From Shinella zoogloeoides (GTDB taxonomy: Bacteria; Pseudomonadota; Alphaproteobacteria; Rhizobiales; Rhizobiaceae): a stretch of DNA of 64,000 bases. A model generated the notes under the pieces. That model had not been told where the DNA came from. It made no database searches and worked only from the letters and a program-made list of their open reading frames with translations. The translations under genes were made by a program, and so were the position numbers. Location of the stretch: assembly GCF_003574625.1 (NCBI RefSeq), contig NZ_QNUJ01000005.1, positions 124,001 to 188,000 of the forward strand. Reading direction: 5' to 3'. Shown piece after piece: positions 35,416 to 45,111 of the stretch; position 1 is the stretch's first letter, and the number at the start of each line of letters is the position of its first letter.

Positions 35416-36189
35416 TTACTTCGAGACGTCCTGGCCGAAATACTTGTCCGAAATCGCCTTGTAGGTGCCGTCGGCCTTGATCTCGGCGAGTGCCTTGTTG
35501 ATCGCGTCCAGCAGTTCCGGCTCGCCCTTGCGGATGATGATGCCGGAATAGTCGGCGCCTTCCTGTTCGGCGGCGATCTTCACATTGGCGTCGGGCTTGT
35601 GCTTCTTGAAGTCGAGGAAGGACAGGCTGTCGTTGATCGTCGCGTCGGCGCGGCCGGTCAGGACGAGCTGGATCGACTGGTCGAAGCCGTCGGTGCCGAC
35701 GAGCTCGGCGCCCGATCCTTCAGCGAGCTTGCCGAAGTTGCTGGTCAGCGACTGGGCGGACTTCTTGCCCTTGAGGTCGGCGAAGCCCTTGATGCTGTCG
35801 TCGTCGGCGCGCACGATCAGCACGGCCTTGGAGGCGATATAGGGCTCGGAGAAGTCGTATTTCTGCTTGCGCGCCTCGGTGATGCCGACCTGGTTGATCA
35901 CGGCGTCGTAGCGGTTGGCGTCGAGGCCGGCGATCAGGCCGTCCCACTTGCCTTCCAGGAATTCGGCCTTCACGCCAAGCTTCTTGGCGACCGCCTCGCC
36001 GATCTCGACGTCGAAGCCGACCAGCTTGCCGTCCGTGTCATGGTAGGTGAAGGGGGCGTAGGTGCCTTCGGTGCCGATCTTCAGCGCGCCGGCCGACTGG
36101 ACGGCGGCGAGGTTTTCACCGGCAAAGGCAGGGGCGAGAGCGGCGGCCTGCAGGGCCGCGGCGGCGGCAAGGGTCTTCAACCAGTTCAT
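35416..36189 (-). CDS. Polar amino acid ABC transporter, substrate-binding protein (cystine-like)
   Basis: 257-residue type II periplasmic binding protein. A signal peptide (1-23, ending LAPAFA) is followed by LKIGTEGTYAPFTYHDTDGKLVGFDVEIGEAVAKKLGVK, the SBP-bac-3 entry. EGKWDGLIAGLDANRYDAVINQVGITEARKQKYDFSEPY resembles cystine-binding FliY/TcyJ. Ligand specificity is inferred only from this resemblance. It is the first gene of a three-gene importer. Confidence 0.9.
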   Translation of the reverse strand: MNWLKTLAAAAALQAAALAPAFAGENLAAVQSAGALKIGTEGTYAPFTYHDTDGKLVGFDVEIGEAVAKKLGVKAEFLEGKWDGLIAGLDANRYDAVINQVGITEARKQKYDFSEPYIASKAVLIVRADDDSIKGFADLKGKKSAQSLTSNFGKLAEGSGAELVGTDGFDQSIQLVLTGRADATINDSLSFLDFKKHKPDANVKIAAEQEGADYSGIIIRKGEPELLDAINKALAEIKADGTYKAISDKYFGQDVSK

Positions 36190-36474
36190 CTTGGGGACTC
36201 CGTTTCTGGCTCACATGTTCGATGGGCGATCAATCGCAGAAATCCATGAAAAACGATGGGCAGAAAACTGCGATTTATTTGGGCGAATGCAAATATTTTT
36301 CTCATCGGCGGCCGCTTACAGGCGGCGCCGGCGGCTTTTGAGCCCTTGCACGGTGACAATCGATAGACGGGACGAAGGATGAAAGATCGTCGAGGAAGGG
36401 CCGATGAATGCCATTTTCAGCGCGCCGCGGGAGGCTTATACCAAGACGCTGAAACTAGAAACGCAGGAGACGGG

Positions 36475-37614
36475 ATGGCCGAGAGCCGCTTGCCGCATAT
36501 CGTGCTCTTTTCGGGCGGCACCGCCTGCCGCACGACCAATCTGGCGCTTCTTTCCAAGCCGGTGCGGCTGACCCGCATCGTGCCGGCCTGGGATAGCGGC
36601 GGCAGTTCGAAGGTGATCCGCGAAAGCCTCGGCGTGCTCGCCGTCGGCGACATCCGCCAGGCGCTGATGACCATGGCGCATGGCGAGGGCCGCGCCGGCG
36701 ACGTGGTGAAGGTGTGCAATGCCCGCCTGACCAGCGGCGCGCAGGAAGATGCCCGCACGGAATTCGCGCTCTATGCCGAAGGCCGCCATCCGCTGCTGGA
36801 GCGCATGGAGCCGGGGTTGCGCGGCGCCATCCTCAATTACCTGCGCACCTTCCGCGCGGCGATCGGCGGGGATTTCGATTTCCGCAACGGCAGCATCGGC
36901 AATTTCATCCTCACCGGCGCGCATCTCGCGCATAACAGCGACATCAACACCGCCATCTTCGTCTTCCGCAAGCTCTGCGACATTGCCGGCCATGTCTGGC
37001 CGTCGACGGCGGAGGGCGGGGTCGACCTTTCCGCCATCCTCAACGACGGCACGCGCATCGAGGGCCAGCACCGGGTGACGGCGCTGGAGGAGGAGGCCGG
37101 GCGGACCGGCATCCGCGACATCACGCTTTCGGCGGCGGGCGGCGGCGTGGCGGCCAACGACGCCGTGCTCGAAAGCCTCGAAAGCGCCGACGCCATCGTC
37201 TTCGGGCCGGGCAGCTTCTTCACCAGCGTCCTGCCGCATTTCCATGTCGAGGGCATCGTTCCGACGATCGCCCGCAACGTGCATGCCCGCCGCGTCTTCA
37301 TCGGCAATATCCTGCAATGCCGGGAGACCCGCGGCTTCGACCTTGCCCGCATGCTCGATATCGCCGGCGCATTGTGGCAGGCGCGCGGCGGGGCGGATGC
37401 GCGCCCGTTCACCCATGTGCTGGCGAACCGCCAGCTCCTGCCCTTCGAGAAGACTGTCGGGGCCTTCGCCTATCTCGGCAACGGTGCGTTGGCGGAGACC
37501 TGCCTGCGGCTCGGCGCGGAGGCGGTGGTCGAGGAATTCGAGGATCCCTGGCAGCGCGGACAGCACGACGGCCGCACGGTCGCTGACGTCCTCAGCTCGC
37601 TCTTGCCGGCGTAG
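36475..37614 (+). CDS. CofD/YvcK-like protein
   Basis: 379 residues of the 2-phospho-L-lactate transferase CofD/YvcK superfamily. Nucleotide and phosphate features are VLFSGGTACRTTNLALL, WDSGGSSKVIRESLGVLAVGDIRQ, NGSIGNFILTGAHLAHNSDINTAIF, AAGGGVAANDAVL and IVFGPGSFFTSVLP. This form resembles CofD-like proteins of unknown role rather than true F420-pathway CofD. No other F420 gene is near. The ATG at 36475 follows GCAGGAGA; the frame is open to 36379. Its last 23 bp overlap the convergent GGDEF-EAL gene. Confidence 0.83.
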   Translation: MAESRLPHIVLFSGGTACRTTNLALLSKPVRLTRIVPAWDSGGSSKVIRESLGVLAVGDIRQALMTMAHGEGRAGDVVKVCNARLTSGAQEDARTEFALYAEGRHPLLERMEPGLRGAILNYLRTFRAAIGGDFDFRNGSIGNFILTGAHLAHNSDINTAIFVFRKLCDIAGHVWPSTAEGGVDLSAILNDGTRIEGQHRVTALEEEAGRTGIRDITLSAAGGGVAANDAVLESLESADAIVFGPGSFFTSVLPHFHVEGIVPTIARNVHARRVFIGNILQCRETRGFDLARMLDIAGALWQARGGADARPFTHVLANRQLLPFEKTVGAFAYLGNGALAETCLRLGAEAVVEEFEDPWQRGQHDGRTVADVLSSLLPA

Positions 37615-40252
37615 GGTTCGCCGGCATCCAGGCGCGTGCCGTGGCGAAGGCGAGGAAATCGTCTGAGGCCATCGGGCGCGCGAAGGCGTAGCCCTGCAGG
37701 ATATCGCAGCCGAGGCGGCGCAAGAGTTCGGCATGCTCCATCGTCTCGACGCCTTCCGCGACCGTCTCGATGCCGCGCACCTTGCCGATATCGACGATGG
37801 ACTGGACGAGGCTTTGCTGCGCGGCCGATTCCAGCAGCGGCTGCACCAGCCGGCGGTCGATCTTCAGCCGCTTGGGCGAGAGTTCGAGGAGGCTGACGAT
37901 GGAGGCGTGGCCGCTGCCGAAATCGTCGATCTCGATGTCGATGCCGAGCGCCTTGATCTCTTCGATCACCCGCTTGAGCCCGTCATCCGCGGCATCGAAG
38001 GAGATCGATTCCAACAGCTCGAAGGTCAGCGAGCCGGGGCGGATGTTCATCGCTCTCAGCTTCTCGACCAGCCCGTCGTCGTGCAGGCGCTGGCAGGAGA
38101 CGTTGACGGAGACGCGCGGGATATCGAGGCCGAGGCCCTCCCAGCGGATGGTCTGGAACAGCGCCTGCTCGAGGATCGCCTCGTCGATCCGCGCCACGAC
38201 GTTGAGGCTTTCGGCGACGGGCAGGAAGACGTCGGGCGGCACGAAGCCGCGCGTCGGATGCTCCCAGCGGGCCAGCGCCTCGACGCCGACGATCTCCAGC
38301 GTTTCGGCATCGAACTGCGGCTGGAAGAAGGGGCGGAACTCCTGGCGCTCCAGGCCGCGCAGGATCTCGTCGCTGAGGCGCTTCACCTCGACGGTGCGCA
38401 GGCGCAATTCGTCGTTGAAGGCTTCCACGCGGTTGCGGCCGCGGCGCTTGGCCTCGTAGAGCGCGATGTCGGCATTGACGAGAAGCTGCTCGGCGGATTC
38501 CTCCGCGTCGTTGCGCGTGGCGATGCCGATGCTCGCGCCGATGCGACAATCGTGACCCTCGATCGCCATGGGCTCGCTGATCGCCTCGATGAGGCGGGCG
38601 GAGAGGGTGGGGAAATCGGCTGCGGCCGGATCGCGGTGCGACAGGAGCACGAATTCGTCGCCGCCGATGCGGGCGATGAAGTCCTCGGCAGGCACATGCG
38701 CGCGCAGCACGCCGGCCGCCTGTTTCAGCACCTCGTCGCCGGCGGCATGGCCGAGCGTGTCGTTGATGTCCTTGAAGCGGTCGAGGTCTATATGCAGCAG
38801 CGTCAGCGGGCGGTTGTCGTCGCCGGCAAGGGCGAGCTGCTGGTCGAGGAAGCGGCGGTTGGGCAGGCGGGTCAGCGCGTCGTGCAGGGAGTTGTGCTCC
38901 ATGGCGCGGCGGGCGTCCTCCAGCGCGCGGTTCTGCGCCTCGGCCGTCAGCTTGGCCTTCAGCAGCTCGGCCTGCAGCTCGATGTCCTCCGTCACGTCCC
39001 AGTTGGCGCCGACGATGCGCTTGGCGCCGGAGGAAGCGCGATAGGTCATGCCATGGGCGCGGATATGGCGGATGACGCCGTCCTTCGCGAGCACCCGGAA
39101 TTCGGTGATATAGGGCTGTTCCATCTCGATCGCCGTCGCGAAGGCCCGCTCGGCCTCCTTGAGATCGTCGGGATGGAGCGCCTTGCGCCAGTCCTCGTAG
39201 CGACAGACCGGCTGGGAGGGGGGAACGCTGTAGAGTTCGCGCATGCGCTGGTCCCAGGCAAGGACCCCGCTTTCGCAATCGTATTCCCAGACGCCGACGC
39301 GCGAGGCGTCGAGCGCGAGCTGCAGGCGCTGTGAGACGGTCTCGAGCCGCTCCTCCCGGTCCTGCAGCGCAATGATGTGGCGGTGGCGGTCCTTCATCAG
39401 GTAGCCGACCCAGAACATCGGCGCGACGATGATGACGGCGAGCAGCGCAAGGCCGGCGCGGAAGGCCCCGAGGCTCGCCGAAGGCTGGCGCCAGCCCTTG
39501 AGGGGCGCGGCCGAAACCGTCCAGACCTCATGACCGATATCGATGGTCATCACCACCGGCTCCGTATCAACCGGGGCCGGAGTGCTGAAGAAGGTCCGAG
39601 CGTCTCCGCCCTCGTGCGACCGGCTGGAGATCGACACGGCAAGGCGCATGTCGTCCTTGAAGCCGCTGCCGGCGAGCAGCTTGTCGAGGTCGATCACGGC
39701 GGAGGCGATGCCGAAAAAGGCATTGTCCGTGCCGGCATGGATCGGATAGCGCGCGATGACCCCGCGGCCGCCCTGCACGAGATCGACCGGGCCGGTGACG
39801 ATCAGCCGATCGAGCGCCCGCACCTGCAGCGCGGCGGCGCGCTGGCGCTCGTTCTTGCGGTAGTCGAGGCCGACGCTGCGCTCGTTGCCCTTTTGCGGAT
39901 AGACGAGCGAGACGACGAAATCCGGCGCGATGGCGAGATTGCGCAGCTCGGTGCCGTCGCGGAAGATGCGGCCGGCAAGGTCGGAGAAGCGCTGCTGCGA
40001 CATGCCGGGCTCGGTCGAGAAGGTCGCGATGAGGCCCTCGACCAGCTTGACGTTGCCGAGGATATTGCCGAGGAGCCGGGAGCGCAGCAGGCCGAGCTGT
40101 TCGGTGGTGGAGGAACGCAGATATTCCTCCTCGAGCCGGCGCTTCTGCACGTCGGCGAGGAAGGTGGCGGCGAGCACGGCAAAAGCGACGACGATGGCGG
40201 GGATATAGTATCCCAGCCCCCGGAAGGAGAAATGCGCATTCCGGTCCGTCAT
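37592..40252 (-). CDS. CHASE-PAS-GGDEF-EAL cyclic-di-GMP signalling protein
   Basis: 886 residues. One membrane segment (about 12-33) precedes a periplasmic CHASE-type sensor (about 40-280); a second membrane segment (about 300) leads to a cytoplasmic PAS/PAC domain (about 330-460), GGDEF (about 470-630) and EAL (about 645-880). The GGDEF motif is intact (RIGGDEFVLL) and the EAL motif is intact (GVEALARWEHP). The product-inhibition site is degenerate: the segment before GGDEF reads PAEDFIAR, without the RxxD arginine. Both synthesis and breakdown of c-di-GMP are possible. Confidence 0.92.
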   Translation of the reverse strand: MTDRNAHFSFRGLGYYIPAIVVAFAVLAATFLADVQKRRLEEEYLRSSTTEQLGLLRSRLLGNILGNVKLVEGLIATFSTEPGMSQQRFSDLAGRIFRDGTELRNLAIAPDFVVSLVYPQKGNERSVGLDYRKNERQRAAALQVRALDRLIVTGPVDLVQGGRGVIARYPIHAGTDNAFFGIASAVIDLDKLLAGSGFKDDMRLAVSISSRSHEGGDARTFFSTPAPVDTEPVVMTIDIGHEVWTVSAAPLKGWRQPSASLGAFRAGLALLAVIIVAPMFWVGYLMKDRHRHIIALQDREERLETVSQRLQLALDASRVGVWEYDCESGVLAWDQRMRELYSVPPSQPVCRYEDWRKALHPDDLKEAERAFATAIEMEQPYITEFRVLAKDGVIRHIRAHGMTYRASSGAKRIVGANWDVTEDIELQAELLKAKLTAEAQNRALEDARRAMEHNSLHDALTRLPNRRFLDQQLALAGDDNRPLTLLHIDLDRFKDINDTLGHAAGDEVLKQAAGVLRAHVPAEDFIARIGGDEFVLLSHRDPAAADFPTLSARLIEAISEPMAIEGHDCRIGASIGIATRNDAEESAEQLLVNADIALYEAKRRGRNRVEAFNDELRLRTVEVKRLSDEILRGLERQEFRPFFQPQFDAETLEIVGVEALARWEHPTRGFVPPDVFLPVAESLNVVARIDEAILEQALFQTIRWEGLGLDIPRVSVNVSCQRLHDDGLVEKLRAMNIRPGSLTFELLESISFDAADDGLKRVIEEIKALGIDIEIDDFGSGHASIVSLLELSPKRLKIDRRLVQPLLESAAQQSLVQSIVDIGKVRGIETVAEGVETMEHAELLRRLGCDILQGYAFARPMASDDFLAFATARAWMPANPTPARAS

Positions 40253-40393
40253 CGCGTCTCGCTCGTCTCCGCGCGCTTGCCCTCTCGCCGGACTTTTACA
40301 CCCGCCGGTCAGGGACGATGGCAGACGCAACTTAATATTTGCTGACGAGGCGATGCCCGGTTTGCAGGATGCCGGGGCGCCGGGCAGGGCGTT

Positions 40394-41767
40394 TCAGTCC
40401 GCCGGGCGCATCTCGCCGAATACGGTCGGGATCAGTTCCGAGACGGTGGGGTGGATGTGCATGGCGTGGGTGATTGTGGTGTAGGGCTTGCCTGCATATA
40501 TCACGTCCAGAATGCTTTGCACTGCCTCGTCCCCGCCGGTGCCGAGGATCGAGGCGCCGAGGATTTCCCCGGTGCCGGCATCGGCGATTACCTTCATGAA
40601 GCCGAGCGTTTCCCCCTTTTCCTTCGCGCGGCCGACGCGTGTCATCGGCCGCGTGCCGACGAGGAGCCTGCGGCCCGTCCCGCGCGCCTCCGTCTCGCTC
40701 ATGCCTGCGCGGCCGAGCGGCGGATCGATGTAGAGCGCATAGGTCTGGATGCGTTCGCTCACCTTGCGCGGCTCGCTGTCGAGCAGATTGGCGGCGACGA
40801 TCTCGAAATCGTTGTAGGCCGTGTGGGTGAAGGCCCCGCGGCCATTGCAGTCACCCATGGCGAAGATGCCCGGCACATTGGTCTCCAGCCGGTCGTCGAC
40901 GATGACGTAGCCGCGTTTGTCGGTCGCCACTCCGGCCGTGTCGAGGCCGAGATCGTCGGTGTTGGGCCGCCGGCCGGTGGCGAGCAGGATATGCGAGCCG
41001 ATGATCTCGGGCGCCCCTTCCGCGCAGTCGACGCCGACACCGACATCCTTGCCGCTCCTGACGAAGCGAATGCATTCCGCCCCGGTGCGGATGGCGATGC
41101 CTTCGCGTTCGAGGATGTCGCGCACGGCGTCGCTGACATCCTCGTCTTCCCGCGAGATCAGCCGCGGTCCCTTTTCGACCACCGTCACCCTGGAGCCGAA
41201 GCGGCGGAACATCTGGGCGAATTCCAGCCCGACATAGCTGCCGCCGACGATGACGAGGTGCGCCGGCAGGCGGTCGAGCTCCATCATCGAGGCATTGTCG
41301 AGATGCGGCACCTCGCCGACACCCGGAAAGTCCGGCACGACGGCGCGGCCGCCGACATTGAGGAAAATCTGCCCGGCCGAAAGCCGCTCCTCGCCGACGC
41401 GGATGGTCTTCGGGCTTTCGAAGCGGGCATGGCCGCGGATGAAGGTGAGGCCCTTCATGCCCGCCAGCCAGTCCTCGTTGGCCTTGCGGGCGTCGAAACG
41501 CACCTTGTCCTTGCGCGCCATGACCCTCGCGAAATCCACGGAAACGTCTCCGGTCACCACGCCGTATTCCGCGCCGCGGCGGGCAAGGTGGGCGGCATAG
41601 GCGCTCGCTACCATGGCCTTGGTCGGCATGCAGCCGGTGTTGACGCAGGTACCGCCCACGAGCTTCCGCTCGATGAGCGCCACGGTCCTTCCGGCAGCCG
41701 TCAGCCGGCCGGCAAGGGAGGGGCCGGCCTGGCCTGCACCGATGATGATGGCGTCGAATGTGCGCAT
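40394..41767 (-). CDS. Mercuric reductase-like FAD-dependent disulfide oxidoreductase
   Basis: 457-residue class I pyridine nucleotide-disulfide oxidoreductase. The FAD site is AIIIGAGQAGPSLAGRL, the redox disulfide is GGTCVNTGCMPTKAMVAS (Cys pair about 44/49), the NAD(P) site is IVGGSYVGLEFAQMFRRFGS, and the ATGRRPNT and GIFAMGDCNG motifs are present. The C-terminal dimer domain ends HAMHIHPTVSELIPT, the His-containing active-site helix. Absence of an N-terminal HMA domain or a C-terminal Cys pair argues against true mercuric reductase. The substrate is unknown. Confidence 0.88.
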   Translation of the reverse strand: MRTFDAIIIGAGQAGPSLAGRLTAAGRTVALIERKLVGGTCVNTGCMPTKAMVASAYAAHLARRGAEYGVVTGDVSVDFARVMARKDKVRFDARKANEDWLAGMKGLTFIRGHARFESPKTIRVGEERLSAGQIFLNVGGRAVVPDFPGVGEVPHLDNASMMELDRLPAHLVIVGGSYVGLEFAQMFRRFGSRVTVVEKGPRLISREDEDVSDAVRDILEREGIAIRTGAECIRFVRSGKDVGVGVDCAEGAPEIIGSHILLATGRRPNTDDLGLDTAGVATDKRGYVIVDDRLETNVPGIFAMGDCNGRGAFTHTAYNDFEIVAANLLDSEPRKVSERIQTYALYIDPPLGRAGMSETEARGTGRRLLVGTRPMTRVGRAKEKGETLGFMKVIADAGTGEILGASILGTGGDEAVQSILDVIYAGKPYTTITHAMHIHPTVSELIPTVFGEMRPAD

Positions 41768-41851
41768 GATGCCTCTCCATGAAATACCTGCGGCGCGGGG
41801 CTCCACGCGGCGATATGGAACGAAGCTCGCGCCAGAGTGTGGGATGCGTTT

Positions 41852-41884
41852 GGCGATTGCAACGTGTTTCTATTGCCAATCGCC
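41852..41884. promoter_or_regulatory. Inverted repeat upstream of the osmoprotectant operon
   Basis: GGCGATTG (41852-41859) and CAATCGCC (41877-41884) form a perfect 8-bp dyad with a 17-bp spacer. It lies between the divergent oxidoreductase and binding-protein genes. It may be an operator, but the regulator is unknown. Confidence 0.3.
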
Positions 41885-42053
41885 GCTCTTCGCGCGATCC
41901 TGAAAATGCTTTGGCCGCGCGCGCTTAATCGTGTTCGCGCGGCCTATTTTTTGCGATTGCCTGCCATATATGAAATGCCTTGCCCCGACGGGCCGTTCCA
42001 AACGTGGTGAAAATACCATTCTGGATTTCCCGCACAGCACGAAAGGTCATCCC

Positions 42054-42965
42054 ATGCGTCCAGCCGTCAAATTCCTCGGAGCTACCCTCGCGCTCGGTCT
42101 TGCCGCCGGCGCCGCCCAGGCCCAGGTCGTCGTCTCCTCCAAGATCGACACCGAAGGCGGGGTGCTCGGTAACATCATCCTTGCCGTGCTGAATGCCAAT
42201 GGCATCCAGACGACGGACCGGGTGCAGCTCGGCGCGACGCCGGTCGTGCGCAAGGCGATCATTGCCGGCGAGATCGACATCTATCCGGAATATACCGGCA
42301 ATGCCGCCTTCTTCTTCGAAAGGGCCGACGACCCGGCCTGGAAGGATGCGACCAAGGCCTACGAGCTTGCCAAGACGCTCGATTTCGACGCCAACAAGAT
42401 CGTCTGGCTGACGCCGTCGCCGGCCAACAATACCTGGGCGATCGCGCTGCGCAAGGACGTCGCCGAACCGAACAAGCTGGCGACGCTGACGGATTTCGGC
42501 AAATACGTCTCCGGCGGCGGCAAGGTGGTGCTCGCTGCCTCGTCCGAATTCGTCAATTCGGCCGCGGCGCTTCCGGCCTTCCAGACGACCTACAGTTTTA
42601 CCTTGAAGCCCGATCAGCTCATCACCCTTTCGGGCGGCGACACGGCCGCGACCATCTCGGCGGCCGCCAACCAGACGAACGGCGCCAATGCCGCCATGGT
42701 CTACGGCACCGATGGCGGCATCGCCCCGTCCGGCCTCGTCGTGCTCGAGGACGACAAGGGCGTCCAGCCGGTCTACCAGCCGGCGCCGATCATCCGCGAA
42801 GCCGTGCTGAAGGACAATCCGCAGATCGAGGACCTCCTGAAGCCGGTCTTCGAGAAGCTCGATCTCGTCACGCTGCAGGACCTGAACGGCCGCGTCCAGG
42901 TGGGCGGCGAGCCGGCCAAGGCCGTTGCCGAGGACTTCCTCAAAAAGAACGGCTTCCTGAAATAG
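42054..42965 (+). CDS. Osmoprotectant ABC transporter, substrate-binding protein (OsmF/YehZ type)
   Basis: 303-residue periplasmic binding protein for quaternary-amine osmoprotectants (glycine betaine, choline). The signal peptide ends at GAAQAQ (about 23). The mature domain has SSKIDTEGGVLGNIILAVLNANGIQT and IIAGEIDIYPEYTGNAAFFF, the YehZ/OpuAC-like signature. It is followed by permease, ATPase and permease genes in an apparent operon. Confidence 0.9.
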   Translation: MRPAVKFLGATLALGLAAGAAQAQVVVSSKIDTEGGVLGNIILAVLNANGIQTTDRVQLGATPVVRKAIIAGEIDIYPEYTGNAAFFFERADDPAWKDATKAYELAKTLDFDANKIVWLTPSPANNTWAIALRKDVAEPNKLATLTDFGKYVSGGGKVVLAASSEFVNSAAALPAFQTTYSFTLKPDQLITLSGGDTAATISAAANQTNGANAAMVYGTDGGIAPSGLVVLEDDKGVQPVYQPAPIIREAVLKDNPQIEDLLKPVFEKLDLVTLQDLNGRVQVGGEPAKAVAEDFLKKNGFLK

Positions 42966-43015
42966 CCGGCCTTGCCCTTCGCCTTTCGTGGCGAGGGGCC
43001 TTTCGAAAGGCATTC

Positions 43016-44176
43016 ATGACGTTCAGGATCGACAAGCTCGGCGTGGTGATCGCCGCATTGCTGGCCTACGGCGCCTTTCTGGCGCCCTTCGCCAGTTTCC
43101 GGGCCAACCGCATCGTGCCGGGCGAGGGCCGGCCGATCCTCGAGGCGCTTCCCGGCGGGCTCGGGCCCGCGCTTCTCGCCTTCGTCGCCGTTGCCATCGT
43201 GATCGTCGTCCTGAAGACGCCGACGATCCTGCGGCTCCTGCTCGGCTTTGCCGCCATTCTGGCGCTCGCCGTCCTGGTCGGCCTTTCCGCCGACCATCTC
43301 ACGCCGCCGGAAAACAGCTATGCCCGCGTCGCGCCGGCCTCCGGCTTCTGGCTTACAGGCTTTGCCTTCGCGCTTCTGGCCGCCGATGCGCTCACCCGGC
43401 TGAGGCTGTCGCCCTATGCCCGTATCGCGCTGCTTGCCGCCGTCGTGCTGGCGGCGGCGGTGCTCCTGATGTCCGGCGCCTGGGACGGCCTGTCGCTCAT
43501 GAAGGAATATGCGAACCGCGCCGATACGTTCTGGCTGGAGGCGGGGCGGCATGTCGTGCTGGCGCTCGGCTCGCTTGCCGCCGCCACGCTCGTCGGCCTG
43601 CCGCTCGGCATCCTCTGTCACCGGGTGGAGGCGCTGAGGGCGGGCGTGCTCAATGTGCTGAACATCATCCAGACGATCCCGTCGATTGCGCTTTTCGGCC
43701 TGCTGATCGCGCCATTAGGCTGGATCGCGTTGCATGTGCCGGGGGCGGCGGCCATCGGCATTCGCGGTATCGGCGCCGCGCCCGCCTTCGTCGCGCTGTT
43801 CCTCTACTCGCTGCTGCCGGTGGTCGCCAATACGGTGGTCGGCCTTGCCGGCGTGCCGCGCGATGCCGATGACGCCGCCCGCGGCATCGGCATGACGGGT
43901 CGCCAGCGGCTCTTCGGCGTCGAGCTGCCGCTAGCCTTCCCGGTCATCCTCACCGGCATCCGCATCGTGCTCGTGCAGAATATCGGGCTTGCGACCATCG
44001 CCGCCCTCATCGGCGGCGGCGGCTTCGGCGTCTTCGTCTTCCAGGGCATCGGCCAGACGGCGATGGACCTCGTTCTGCTCGGCGCGGCGCCGACCGTCGC
44101 GCTCGCTTTCGCCGCCGCCGTCCTGCTCGATGCCGCGACGGAAATCTCCAGCAACAAATCCGGCGGGGCCGCATGA
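43016..44176 (+). CDS. Osmoprotectant ABC transporter permease (YehY type)
   Basis: 386-residue permease, longer than usual because of an N-terminal multi-helix region (about 1-150) before the transmembrane transport domain. The EAA-type coupling loop is DADDAARGIGMTGRQRLFGVELPLAFPVILTGI. NIIQTIPSIALFGLLIAPLGW and NIGLATIAALIGGGGFGVFVFQGIG fit YehY. The stop overlaps the ATPase start by 4 bp. Confidence 0.9.
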   Translation: MTFRIDKLGVVIAALLAYGAFLAPFASFRANRIVPGEGRPILEALPGGLGPALLAFVAVAIVIVVLKTPTILRLLLGFAAILALAVLVGLSADHLTPPENSYARVAPASGFWLTGFAFALLAADALTRLRLSPYARIALLAAVVLAAAVLLMSGAWDGLSLMKEYANRADTFWLEAGRHVVLALGSLAAATLVGLPLGILCHRVEALRAGVLNVLNIIQTIPSIALFGLLIAPLGWIALHVPGAAAIGIRGIGAAPAFVALFLYSLLPVVANTVVGLAGVPRDADDAARGIGMTGRQRLFGVELPLAFPVILTGIRIVLVQNIGLATIAALIGGGGFGVFVFQGIGQTAMDLVLLGAAPTVALAFAAAVLLDAATEISSNKSGGAA

Positions 44177-45111
44177 TCGAGATCGACAGCATCACCAAGC
44201 GCTATGGCGATACGGTCGTCGTCGACAATGCCTCGATGACCATCGCCCCGCACACGATCACCGTCATCGTCGGCACCTCCGGCGCCGGCAAGACGACGCT
44301 GATGCGCATGATCAACCGCCTCGTGGAGCCGAGCTCGGGCGAGATCCGCATCGACGGCGCGCCCAACACCGCCATTCCCGGCTACGAGCTGCGCCGCCGC
44401 ATCGGCTACGCCATCCAGGGCCACGGTCTCTTCCCGCACCGCACGGTCGCTGAGAACATCGCCACCGTGCCGGCGCTGCTCGGCTGGGAGAGGGCGCGCA
44501 TCGAGGCCAAGGTCGAGGAGCTGCTATCGCTCTTCCAGCTCGATCCCGCCGCCTTCGGCCCGCGCTATCCGCATGAACTCTCGGGCGGCCAGCAGCAGCG
44601 TGTCGGCGTCGCCCGGGCGCTTGCCGCGGAGCCGAACATCCTCCTGATGGACGAGCCCTTCGGCGCGCTCGATCCCGTCATCCGCGCCAAGGCGCAGGAT
44701 GACCTGCTGGCGATCCAGAAACATTTCGGCACGACCATCGTGCTCGTCACGCACGACATGGGAGAGGCGTTCCACCTCGCGGACAGGATCGCGGTGATGG
44801 ACGATGGGCGGATCGTGCAATATGCCAGACCCGAGGAAATGCTGGTGAAGCCCGCCTCCGGTTTCGTGGAGACGCTGATCGGCGCGGTTGAGCGGCCCTT
44901 CCGGTTGCTGTCCATCGGCACGGTGGGCGACGCCGTGGAAAGCGGCACAGCCGAAGGCGAGCCGCTTGCGGCCGGGACGAGCCAGCGCGATGCCCTGTCC
45001 GCGCTGCTCTGGTCCGGCCGGGAGGTGCTGCCCGTCGTCGGGCCCGATGGCGCGCCCATCGGCCGCGTCACGCTTGCCGGCCTTGCCCGCCGCGCCGCGA
45101 GGCCGGAATGA
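44173..45111 (+). CDS. Osmoprotectant ABC transporter, ATP-binding protein (YehX type)
   Basis: 312-residue ATPase. Walker A is GTSGAGKTT, the signature is LSGGQQQRVGVARALAAEP, Walker B is ILLMDEPFGALDP, and LVTHDMGEAF follows. The C-terminal extension (about 240-312) resembles a degenerate CBS region (LPVVGPDGAPIGRVTLAGL), as in OpuA-type proteins. It overlaps both neighbouring genes by 4 bp. Confidence 0.92.
   Translation: MIEIDSITKRYGDTVVVDNASMTIAPHTITVIVGTSGAGKTTLMRMINRLVEPSSGEIRIDGAPNTAIPGYELRRRIGYAIQGHGLFPHRTVAENIATVPALLGWERARIEAKVEELLSLFQLDPAAFGPRYPHELSGGQQQRVGVARALAAEPNILLMDEPFGALDPVIRAKAQDDLLAIQKHFGTTIVLVTHDMGEAFHLADRIAVMDDGRIVQYARPEEMLVKPASGFVETLIGAVERPFRLLSIGTVGDAVESGTAEGEPLAAGTSQRDALSALLWSGREVLPVVGPDGAPIGRVTLAGLARRAARPE

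Noticed and set aside
40394-41767. Mercury resistance gene merA
   Set aside because: It lacks the HMA domain, the C-terminal vicinal Cys and any mer neighbours; it is better named a MerA-like flavoprotein.
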